Shown piece by piece: positions 1 through 5,773 of a stretch of DNA of 8,931 nt. A model generated the notes under the pieces. The model saw nothing but the letters and a program-made list of their open reading frames with translations. It was not told where the DNA came from and ran no database searches. Source of the stretch: Chloroflexota bacterium. GTDB lineage: Bacteria > Chloroflexota > UBA6077 > JACQUR01. Position 1 is the first letter of the stretch. The number at the start of each line of letters is the position of its first letter. The stretch covers positions 1 through 8,931 of the forward strand of contig JACQUR010000520.1 in the NCBI GenBank assembly GCA_016210245.1, written 5' to 3'. The position numbers and the translations under genes were made by a program.

Positions 1-232
1 ACCCCGGGCACGGCCCGCGCCCCCGTGGCGCCCCCCCCCCTCCGCAGCCACCACTACACCGTGGCCGGCTGACCCGGCTGGGGGCGACGGATGGGCGCAT
101 GGGGAGCGGCACGGCATGCCGTGCCGCTCCCCATGCGCCCATCCTTCGCCCCCAGCCGGGTCAGCAGGCCACGGTGTAGTGGTGGCTGCGGTGGGGGGGG
201 GGCGCCACGGGGGCGCGGTCCGTGCCCTGGTA
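1..232. repeat. Loop-less 2 x 116-bp inverted duplication at window edge
   Basis: Bases 1-116 are the reverse complement of 117-232, centred on GGCATGCC at 113-120 with no spacer. By hand pairing (i with 233-i) only seven of 116 positions fail: 1, 2, 5, 14, 41, 67 and 88. The right arm contains the last 23 codons and stop of the FrhB-like gene, so the left arm is a mirror copy of that gene end, including a C10 tract (31-40) opposite a G10 tract (193-202). Most left-arm differences are C where A is expected or G where T is expected. The natural core may be a terminator hairpin for the minus-strand operon. The full-length symmetry starting at base 1 looks more like a fold-back assembly or amplification artefact at a contig end. 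No gene is called in 1-160. Confidence 0.9.
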
Positions 233-1495
233 GGCTTGCAGGTGCTCGCTGTAGCGAACCCAGAGGCGGCCGTTGAGGCCGCCGCGGCGTGAGGCGCGGG
301 CGGCGCGGGCGCGGTTGCGGGCCTCCAGCGTGGCGACCGCGGCCAGGTCTGCGAGCGGCCTGGCCTCCAGTGCCTCGGCGGCGTGCTGCCAGGCCTCCAG
401 GCCCCGAGGGGTACGGATCAGGACCGTGGTCCAGCCGCGGCGGCTGCCCGCGTTGCCCACCGCGATGTCGGCCAGCGCGCCCGTGAAGTCGGCGCACTCG
501 TCGCACCCGCGCAGCGCGGCGCGGCGCAGGGCGCGCACCTCGGTCTCGAAGATGATCTCGCCCGCGGCGTCGTAGGCCCGGAAGCGGCCCTCGCGGATGT
601 CCACCCTGGCCACGCGGCCCAGGTTCACGCCCTGCCGCACCAGCTCCAGGGTCAGCCGCTGGGCGTCGAACGAGCGAGTGCAGAACAGGGCAATCGCCAG
701 CTTCACCCTGTCGGCCGGGACCTTGCGGTACCGCCAGGGGAAGAGCTGGAGCGCGCGCGCGCCGGCCACCTGGCACGGGGTGCCCACCAGCGCGATCTCG
801 TCGACCCCCGCGGGCAGGCCCTGGGCCAGCTTGCTCAAGGGATGGGTCTGGTCGTACACGCTGCCCGCGCCCTGCTGCACCTGCTCGGGCGTGGTGGCGA
901 GGATGGTCTCGCCGGACAGGGGGCCCTGCTTGCGACTCAGCAGCGCGCCCTGAAGGTAGCCCTGCTCGAGCAGGGCGCCGAGCAGGGCGGTGACTACGCC
1001 GCCGTCCTGCTCGCCCGGGCGGCGCTCCCTGGCTCGCGCCTCGTACGCCGCCAGCACGGTGCCCAGGCCCTCCCCGTCGCCCACGGGCGCCGCCGGGCAG
1101 GCAACGGGCAGCGGCGCGCCGAGGCCGTTCGACTCGTCGTGGTGGCCGTTGGACCCGTTGCTGTGGCCGTTGGCCCCATTGGCTCCGCTGCCATTCGCCT
1201 CCGCCCAGCGCCGCAGCAGGCCCTCGGTGCGCATGCCGGCCAGGGGGCAGAAGTCCCAGCACGACGAGCAGCCCGTACACATGCGCACCAGGGTGGGCAG
1301 GCCATCCGTGGCCACGCTGATCGAGTTGGACGGGCAGGCCGCGATGCAGGTCCCGCAGCGCACGCACCGGCCCGCGTCGATGACGGCCGCGGCCGTCCTG
1401 TGAAACCAGATCTTGTCCGGCGATTCGAAGATGCCACTGCTCGCGGCCACGCGGGCGCGGACATCCAGGCTCGGGTCCACCACCATATCGATCAT
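161..1495 (-). CDS. FrhB-type coenzyme F420/flavin oxidoreductase with double [4Fe-4S] ferredoxin domain
   Basis: The 444-residue protein matches the coenzyme F420 hydrogenase/dehydrogenase beta-subunit family (FrhB/FpoF type), flavoproteins that move electrons between F420 (or another carrier) and iron-sulfur centres. An N-terminal ferredoxin domain has two clusters, C44-C47-C50-C54 and C73-C76-C79-C83, each ending in Cys-Pro. A Gly/Asn/Ser/His-rich linker (about 101-123) leads to the FrhB fold: DGGVVTALL at 164-172, GSVYDQTHPLSKL at 211-223, VGTPCQ at 237-242, LFC at 270-272, and GCDEC at 330-334 followed by DFTGALADIAVGNAG, a probable further cluster site. The ATG at 1495 is chosen because GGAGGA lies just upstream on the minus strand; the frame stays open further upstream. 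It lies 23 bp after the siroheme reductase gene, so it is probably that enzyme's electron-donor subunit. Whether it uses F420H2, ferredoxin or NAD(P)H is not shown. Confidence 0.87.
   Translation of the reverse strand: MIDMVVDPSLDVRARVAASSGIFESPDKIWFHRTAAAVIDAGRCVRCGTCIAACPSNSISVATDGLPTLVRMCTGCSSCWDFCPLAGMRTEGLLRRWAEANGSGANGANGHSNGSNGHHDESNGLGAPLPVACPAAPVGDGEGLGTVLAAYEARARERRPGEQDGGVVTALLGALLEQGYLQGALLSRKQGPLSGETILATTPEQVQQGAGSVYDQTHPLSKLAQGLPAGVDEIALVGTPCQVAGARALQLFPWRYRKVPADRVKLAIALFCTRSFDAQRLTLELVRQGVNLGRVARVDIREGRFRAYDAAGEIIFETEVRALRRAALRGCDECADFTGALADIAVGNAGSRRGWTTVLIRTPRGLEAWQHAAEALEARPLADLAAVATLEARNRARAARASRRGGLNGRLWVRYSEHLQAYQGTDRAPVAPPPHRSHHYTVAC
193..202. repeat. G10/C10 homopolymer in the 3' coding end of the FrhB-like gene
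   Basis: A run of ten G on the plus strand encodes the Pro-Pro-Pro of the C-terminal APPPHRSHH segment on the minus strand, about ten codons before the stop. A slippage here would alter only the last residues. It could also be a sequencing-error hotspot; the mirrored C10 at 31-40 belongs to the inverted duplication. Confidence 0.6.
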
Positions 1496-1507
1496 TGCGT
1501 TCCTCCA
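1496..1507 (-). promoter_or_regulatory. Ribosome binding site of the FrhB-like gene
   Basis: On the minus strand GGAGGA precedes the ATG at 1495 with about four bases between. It decides the start within a frame that remains open for another 130 codons upstream. It lies between the reductase stop and this start, supporting two separate proteins rather than a fusion. Confidence 0.75.
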
Positions 1508-1518
1508 TGGACCAGGGG

Positions 1519-3192
1519 CTAGGGAGACGCGGGGACGCGGGGACGCGGAGACGCGGAAACCATCTCCGCGTCCCCGCGCCCCCGCGTCCCCGCGTCCAGG
1601 CTCGAGCCCCCGAAGAACCCCGCCAGCCGGGCCTCGGGCAGGCGGGAGAGGTAGGCGCTCAGGGGCTCGTCCGGGGCAGCTTCGGCGGCGTAGGCCTCCA
1701 GCACGGTGGCGATGCCCTGGAACGTGCGGGCCGCGGGCACCTCCGCCGCGACCCAGCGGGCCAGGCGCCCGCGCCCGGGCTCGCCCCCCACGGCTACGTC
1801 GAACGCCTCGTGGTAGCCGGCCTCGTCCTTGCCGAGCGTAGCCCGCAGGCCCAGATGGCCCACGTGGACCTGGGCGCAGGAGGCCTTGCACCCGCTCACG
1901 TGCAGGCGCAGCGCATCGAGCCGGGCAGTGGCGGCGGGTGAGACCGTGGCCCGCAGGTACTGGATCAGGTCGACGCCCTTCTGCTTGACGTTGAAGATGC
2001 CGAACTTGCAGAAGGGCGCGCTGGTGCAGGCCACCACTGCCTGCTCGAACGGGTCGGGATCGGGCCGCAGGCGGCGCAGGAGCGGCTCCTGCCGCAGGGC
2101 GGGCACTCGCTCAGGGGCCACGCCCGTCAGGATCACGTTCTGGCGCTGGCTGAGGCGGATGCCCCCATCGCCATACTCGCGGGCCAGGCGGGCTACCTCG
2201 ACCAGTTCCTCGCCGGTGAGACGGCCGACGGGCACATTCAGCCCGACGAAGACGCGGCCCGGCTCGGTGGAGGGGTGGACGCCCAGGTGGTCGCCCGGCC
2301 GCCCGGTCGACAGATCCTCGCCCGCGGTGGGCAAGGGGGCTGGGAGGCGGCGGAGCAGCTCCTCGCGGGTGCGCGCGGGACCCAGTTCTTCCACCAGCGC
2401 CCGGAAGCGATTGACCGCCTTGTGCAGGGGGTCGCCCAGGTCGCCGAAGAGGCGCAGACAGGCCGTGGCCACGTCCACCACCTCCTCGGGGCGGACGAAC
2501 AGGTCCATGGAGGAGGCCAGGCGCGGATAGTCGCTCAGTCCGCCGCCCGCCCAGACGTGGAAGCCGAGCTGCCCGTCCCGACGGGCCGGGGTGAAGGCGA
2601 GATCGTTGATCCGGGCCACGATGCAGTCGGTCCGACAGCCGGTGATGGAGATCTTGAACTTGCGGGGCAGGAAAGCGCTCAGGGCGGGATTGTCCAGCGC
2701 GTACTGGTTGACCTGCTCGACCACCGGGGTGGCGTCGAAGGCGGCCTCGGGATCGATCCCCGCGACCGCGCAGCCGGTCACGTTGCGGGCGCTGTCGCCG
2801 CAGGCCTGGAGCGAATTCAGGCCCACCGCCTCCAGCCGGTCCCAGATCGTCGGCAGGTCGTCGAACCGCACCCAGTGGACCTGGATGTCCTGGCGGGTCG
2901 TCACCTCGCCGAACCGATCGGGCCCCTCCAGCTCCGGCGATGGCTTGCGGGCGAACTGCTGGACCACCTGGCCGATGGCTTCGGCCTGCGGCCAGGTGAG
3001 GCGTCCGCCGGGGATGCGGATGCGGAGCATGAAGAAGCCGTCCTGGCGGTCGTCGTACACCCCGGCCAGGCGCAGCTTGGCCACCGCCAGGGTGCCCTCC
3101 TCCTCCCACACGCGCGGCCAGCCCTCGCCAGCGCGTTCCCGGACGCGAGCGATGACCTCGCGGGGCGTGTCTTCCTTCCGAAAGCGTGTCAT
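1519..3192 (-). CDS. Siroheme [4Fe-4S] nitrite/sulfite reductase
   Basis: This 557-residue protein has the duplicated ferredoxin-like and siroheme-domain architecture of assimilatory nitrite and sulfite reductases, which reduce nitrite to ammonia or sulfite to sulfide with six electrons. The cluster/siroheme cysteines are C389 and C395 (CTSAPFC) and C435 and C439 (GCKASC). Likely anion-binding residues are R100 (TTRQDIQVHW), R136 (GDSARNVTGC), and K178 and K180 (LPRKFK). The K-F-K pattern is sulfite-reductase-like; plant nitrite reductases have Asn at the second position. The region around C389-C395 (FCKFGIFNVKQKG) is more nitrite-reductase-like, so the substrate is unresolved. Y46 and C131 may correspond to the Tyr-Cys pair near the siroheme in mycobacterial NirA. 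The ATG at 3192 has AGAGGTGA upstream. Residues about 532-556 are encoded by a palindromic repeat and are probably not part of the conserved fold. It is followed 23 bp later by the FrhB-like gene. Confidence 0.9.
   Translation of the reverse strand: MTRFRKEDTPREVIARVRERAGEGWPRVWEEEGTLAVAKLRLAGVYDDRQDGFFMLRIRIPGGRLTWPQAEAIGQVVQQFARKPSPELEGPDRFGEVTTRQDIQVHWVRFDDLPTIWDRLEAVGLNSLQACGDSARNVTGCAVAGIDPEAAFDATPVVEQVNQYALDNPALSAFLPRKFKISITGCRTDCIVARINDLAFTPARRDGQLGFHVWAGGGLSDYPRLASSMDLFVRPEEVVDVATACLRLFGDLGDPLHKAVNRFRALVEELGPARTREELLRRLPAPLPTAGEDLSTGRPGDHLGVHPSTEPGRVFVGLNVPVGRLTGEELVEVARLAREYGDGGIRLSQRQNVILTGVAPERVPALRQEPLLRRLRPDPDPFEQAVVACTSAPFCKFGIFNVKQKGVDLIQYLRATVSPAATARLDALRLHVSGCKASCAQVHVGHLGLRATLGKDEAGYHEAFDVAVGGEPGRGRLARWVAAEVPAARTFQGIATVLEAYAAEAAPDEPLSAYLSRLPEARLAGFFGGSSLDAGTRGRGDAEMVSASPRPRVPASP
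1526..1596. repeat. Long GC-rich hairpin of GACGCGGGG units in the reductase 3' end
   Basis: Bases 1526-1557 pair with 1565-1596 over 32 positions with two mismatches (1543/1579 and 1549/1573) and a 7-base loop. The left arm is itself a tandem array of 8-9-bp GACGCGGGG-like units. It lies inside the reading frame just before the reductase stop (TAG at 1521-1519) and adds an Arg/Ser/Pro-rich tail. It may also be a transcript-stabilising or attenuating hairpin between the two operon genes. There is no U-tract, so it is not a classic intrinsic terminator. Confidence 0.8.
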
Positions 3193-3245
3193 CCCTCACC
3201 TCTGGCGCAAGTCTGGCCCGCCGCGCGCGGGCGGCCCCGGTCGGA

Positions 3246-3279
3246 GTTGTTGAGTCTCCCACGCTACAAACTCAACAAC
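3246..3279. promoter_or_regulatory. 10-bp inverted repeat upstream of the siroheme reductase
   Basis: GTTGTTGAGT (3246-3255) is perfectly repeated in inverse as ACTCAACAAC (3270-3279), with 14 bp between. It lies 54 bp before the reductase start on the minus strand. A minus-strand TATGAT (3293-3288) could be a -10 box, which would place the repeat in the leader RNA as a hairpin. Without a convincing -35 this is weak, and it could equally be a regulator operator. Confidence 0.45.
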
Positions 3280-3315
3280 GCAACGGCATCATACCGCGCC
3301 GCCGCTCGCAGGGTA

Positions 3316-3358
3316 CCTACCCGTTTGGGTAGTCTTGGAGCCTACCTGTTGGGGTAGG
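3316..3358. promoter_or_regulatory. Two tandem 18-bp palindromic operators upstream of the RND exporter
   Basis: CCTACCCGTTTGGGTAGT (3316-3333) and CCTACCTGTTGGGGTAGG (3341-3358) agree at 15 of 18 bases, and both are palindromic (CTACC ... GGTAG). Their starts are 25 bp apart. The second copy follows a possible -35 TTGGAG (3335-3340), so binding would block the exporter promoter. The site could also affect the divergent reductase gene. The form is typical of dimeric TetR-type repressors; the linked MarR operators at 5717-5754 have a different sequence, so another, unlinked regulator is likely. Confidence 0.6.
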
Positions 3359-3410
3359 GAATGAATGCCTCATTCACCATTCGGCCCCCGGCCCCGCCCC
3401 CTGCTACCAT

Positions 3411-3440
3411 TAAGGCAGCGTCCCATAAGGCAGCGTCCCA
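3411..3440 (+). repeat. Tandem 15-bp duplication at the RND start site
   Basis: TAAGGCAGCGTCCCA occurs twice in direct succession (3411-3425 and 3426-3440). The second unit runs into the start codon ATG at 3440-3442. Each unit carries a Shine-Dalgarno-like TAAGG, and the second is nine bases before the ATG. The first copy ends in ATA instead of ATG. It looks like a recent replication-slippage duplication of the ribosome binding region. Confidence 0.8.
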
Positions 3441-5641
3441 TGTTCTATCGCTTCGGTCTCTTCCTCGCCCGCTGGCGCTGGCCGGTGCTCCTGGCCTGGG
3501 CGGTGGCCCTGCTGGCCGCGCTGCCCCTGGCGCCGCGCATCACCAGCGTCCTGGCCGCCGGCGGCTTCTCCGCGCCCTCGCTGGAGAGCCACCGAGCCAG
3601 CGCGCTGCTCGACCAGCGCTTCGGCTACGACCCGGCCACGCTCGTGGTGGTGTTCACCTCCGCACGGCTGCGGAACGACGATCCCCGCTTCCAGGCCGCG
3701 ATCGACCGCGCTCTGGAGCGCGTGCGCGCCCTGGAGGAGGTCGCCTGGGTAGCCACGCCGCGCGAGAATCCGCGCCAGGCCTCCGCCGACGGCACCACCG
3801 CCTATGCGCTGGTGGCGCTGCACGCCGCGCCAGAGCAATACCGTTCCTTCCTGCCCAGGCTGCAGGCCGCGCTCCAACCGACCGAGCTGGAGCAGGTCGT
3901 GACCGGCGCCCCCATCTTCTACGACGACATCCAGGCGGTGACCGAGCGCGACCTGCGGCGGGCGGAGATGGTCTCGCTGCCCTTCGCCGCCCTGGCGCTG
4001 GTGCTGGTCTTCGGCTCGCTGGTGGCTGCGGCCCTGCCCGGCGCCGTGGGCGGGGCCAGCGTCCTGCTCACCCTCGGTCTGATGGTCCTGCTGAGCCGCG
4101 TGGTGGACCTCTCGATCTTCTCGCTCAACCTGGTCACCATGCTCGGGCTGGGGCTGGGCATCGACTACTCGCTCTTCCTGGCCAGCCGCTTCCGCGAGGA
4201 ACTGGGGGCGGGCCACGCAGTACCCGAGGCGATCGGGCGGGCCATGGCCACGGCCGGGCGGGCGGTGCTGTTCTCCGGGGCCACGGTCTTCGTCGGCCTG
4301 CTGGCCTTGATCGGCTTCGAGTTCATGGCCCTGCGCTCGCTCGGCCTGGCCGGCGCCCTGGTGGTGCTGGTCTCGGTCCTGGCGGCGCTGACCCTGTTGC
4401 CGGCCCTGCTGGCGGTGGTTGGCCGCGGGGTAGACCGCCTGGTGGTGGTCCGACCCAGCCCACGCCGGCGCGCCGCCTGGGCCAGGCTGGCCGCCTGGGT
4501 GATGGCCCACCCGCTGCGGGTGCTGGGGCCCGTGCTGGTGGGGCTGCTGCTGCTGGGCCTGCCCTTCCTGCACGTCCAGTTCGGCGCTCCCGACGCTTCC
4601 ATCCTGCCCCAGGACGTGCCGTCGCGGCGGGGCTTCGACCTGCTGCGCCAGAAGTTTGGCGAGGGCGAGCTGTCGCCCATCCTGGTGGTGCTGGAAGGCG
4701 AGGGCCCGATGCTCGGCCCGCAGCGGGTGGGCCAGGTGTACGACTTCGTCCAGGCCATCGCCCGCGACTCCCAGGTGGAGCGGGTTGACAGCCTCGCCAG
4801 CCTCGATCCGCGCCTGACCCGCGCCCAGTACCAGCTCCTGTACGCGCGTCCGGACCGCCTGCCCGACCTCTACGCCGAGGCGGCGGTGCGCCAGTTCGTG
4901 CGCGACGGGACGGTGCTGGTGCGGGTCACCAGCCGCGCCAGCCAGACCAGCGCCGCCTCGAAAGCGCTGGTGGGCCGCCTGCGGGCCATGGAACCGCCGC
5001 CCGGCTTGCGGCTGCTGGTCGGCGGCGGCACGGCCGGCGTGGTCGACTACAGCACGGGGCTCTACCAGGACTTCCCGCGCGCCCTGGCCTTCATCGTCGC
5101 CAGCACCTACGTGCTGCTGCTGGTGCTGTTCCGCTCACTGCTGTTGCCGCTCAAGGCGATCTTCATGAACGTGCTCAGCATCACCGCCAGCTACGGCGCG
5201 CTGGTGGTCGTCTTCCAGGATGGCCTGCTGGCCGGCCTGCTCGGCTTCGCGCCGCTCGGCTTCGTGGAGGCCTCGCTACCGATCGTGCTGTTCTGCGTGC
5301 TGTTCGGGCTATCCATGGACTACGAGGTGTTCTTGCTCAGCCGGGTCAAGGAGGCCTACGATGCGCATGGCGACAACCGCCGCGGCGTGGCGGAGGGGCT
5401 CCAGCGCAGCGGAGGCATTATCACCAGCGCGGCGGCGATCATCGTCCTGGTCAGCGGCTCCTTCGTCGCCGCCGACATCGTCCTCATCAAGGCGCTCGGC
5501 CTGGGCACCGCCATCGCCGTCTTCCTGGACGCCACCATCGTCCGCGCCCTGCTGGTCCCGGCCACCATGCGCCTGCTGGGCGACTGGAACTGGTGGGCGC
5601 CCTTCCTGGTGCGGCGTGCCCTGCCGAAGGCGGAAGCATGA
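3440..5641 (+). CDS. RND/MMPL-family membrane transporter
   Basis: This is a 733-residue inner-membrane protein of the MMPL/RND superfamily, proton-driven exporters of lipids, hydrophobic compounds or drugs. It has two homologous halves: a first membrane helix (about 12-31), an extracytoplasmic loop (about 32-175), a helix bundle (about 177-325), another helix near 345-365, a second loop, then the final bundle (about 548-725). The hallmark motifs are GLGLGIDYSLF with D242-Y243 and FGLSMDYEVF with D627-Y628, the expected intramembrane proton-relay positions. The length is normal for bacterial MMPL proteins without partner subunits. The ATG at 3440 is preferred over an in-frame upstream ATG at 3365 because the protein then begins just before helix 1 and TAAGG lies nine bases upstream. 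Two palindromic operators lie upstream, and a MarR regulator and two lipoproteins follow. The substrate is unknown. Confidence 0.9.
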   Translation: MFYRFGLFLARWRWPVLLAWAVALLAALPLAPRITSVLAAGGFSAPSLESHRASALLDQRFGYDPATLVVVFTSARLRNDDPRFQAAIDRALERVRALEEVAWVATPRENPRQASADGTTAYALVALHAAPEQYRSFLPRLQAALQPTELEQVVTGAPIFYDDIQAVTERDLRRAEMVSLPFAALALVLVFGSLVAAALPGAVGGASVLLTLGLMVLLSRVVDLSIFSLNLVTMLGLGLGIDYSLFLASRFREELGAGHAVPEAIGRAMATAGRAVLFSGATVFVGLLALIGFEFMALRSLGLAGALVVLVSVLAALTLLPALLAVVGRGVDRLVVVRPSPRRRAAWARLAAWVMAHPLRVLGPVLVGLLLLGLPFLHVQFGAPDASILPQDVPSRRGFDLLRQKFGEGELSPILVVLEGEGPMLGPQRVGQVYDFVQAIARDSQVERVDSLASLDPRLTRAQYQLLYARPDRLPDLYAEAAVRQFVRDGTVLVRVTSRASQTSAASKALVGRLRAMEPPPGLRLLVGGGTAGVVDYSTGLYQDFPRALAFIVASTYVLLLVLFRSLLLPLKAIFMNVLSITASYGALVVVFQDGLLAGLLGFAPLGFVEASLPIVLFCVLFGLSMDYEVFLLSRVKEAYDAHGDNRRGVAEGLQRSGGIITSAAAIIVLVSGSFVAADIVLIKALGLGTAIAVFLDATIVRALLVPATMRLLGDWNWWAPFLVRRALPKAEA

Positions 5642-5646
5642 GGTAA

Positions 5647-5713
5647 GGAGGGGAGCACCAGGACCAGGCCGCACGACCTGCGGTCATGCGGCCTGGTCCT
5701 GGTGCTCCCCTCC
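5647..5713. repeat. 67-bp palindromic repeat, copy 1
   Basis: Bases 5647-5673 pair perfectly with 5687-5713 (27 bp). After one C/A mismatch, GACC pairs with GGTC around a 3-base loop. It starts six bases after the exporter stop codon. It is 84 % identical (56/67) to copy 2 at 6843-6909, and three outer stem positions differ as compensated pairs (G-C/A-T, C-G/G-C, A-T/G-C). It may act as a transcription barrier or mRNA stabiliser for the exporter. No T-run follows, so it is not a standard intrinsic terminator. Confidence 0.92.
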
Positions 5714-5716
5714 GGG

Positions 5717-5754
5717 CAGTTGCAGGATGCAACTGATTGGTTGTAGCATACAAC
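5717..5754 (+). promoter_or_regulatory. marR promoter with two MarR-type operators
   Basis: CAGTTGCAGGATGCAACTG (5717-5735) is a perfect 8+3+8 palindrome and GTTGTAGCATACAAC (5740-5754) a perfect 6+3+6 one. They share the consensus GTTGYAGSATRCAAC and their centres are 21 bp apart, two helical turns. A plausible promoter, TTGCAG (5720-5725) and TAGCAT (5744-5749) with an 18-bp spacer, is covered by both. MarR proteins typically bind such TTG...CAA palindromes, so autorepression by the next gene is the simplest reading. Confidence 0.72.
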
Positions 5755-5773
5755 GGGATGAGGAGGCGCGGAG

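Noticed and set aside
383..1522. Long plus-strand frame opposite the FrhB-like gene
   Set aside because: It shows no domain pattern and lies fully antisense to a gene with clear motifs; such open frames are expected in GC-rich coding DNA.
3246..3279. Inverted repeat as another binding site for the linked MarR protein
   Set aside because: The half-site shares only GTTGT with the MarR operators and the spacing is quite different (14 bp against 3 bp).
2275..3357. Long plus-strand frame opposite the siroheme reductase
   Set aside because: It is a shadow of the reductase codons, with no recognisable family and no plausible ribosome binding site.
3361..4788. Second plus-strand frame within the RND gene
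   Set aside because: Its product is Arg/Gly/Ala/Pro-rich without structure; the overlapping frame encodes the full MMPL protein.
5647..5713. Hairpin copy 1 as an intrinsic terminator
   Set aside because: The stem is strong but no T-tract follows on either strand, so I list it as a repeat rather than a terminator.
5686..5736. Tiny ORF starting in hairpin copy 1
   Set aside because: It would encode only 16 residues, has no ribosome binding site outside the hairpin and overlaps the MarR operator.
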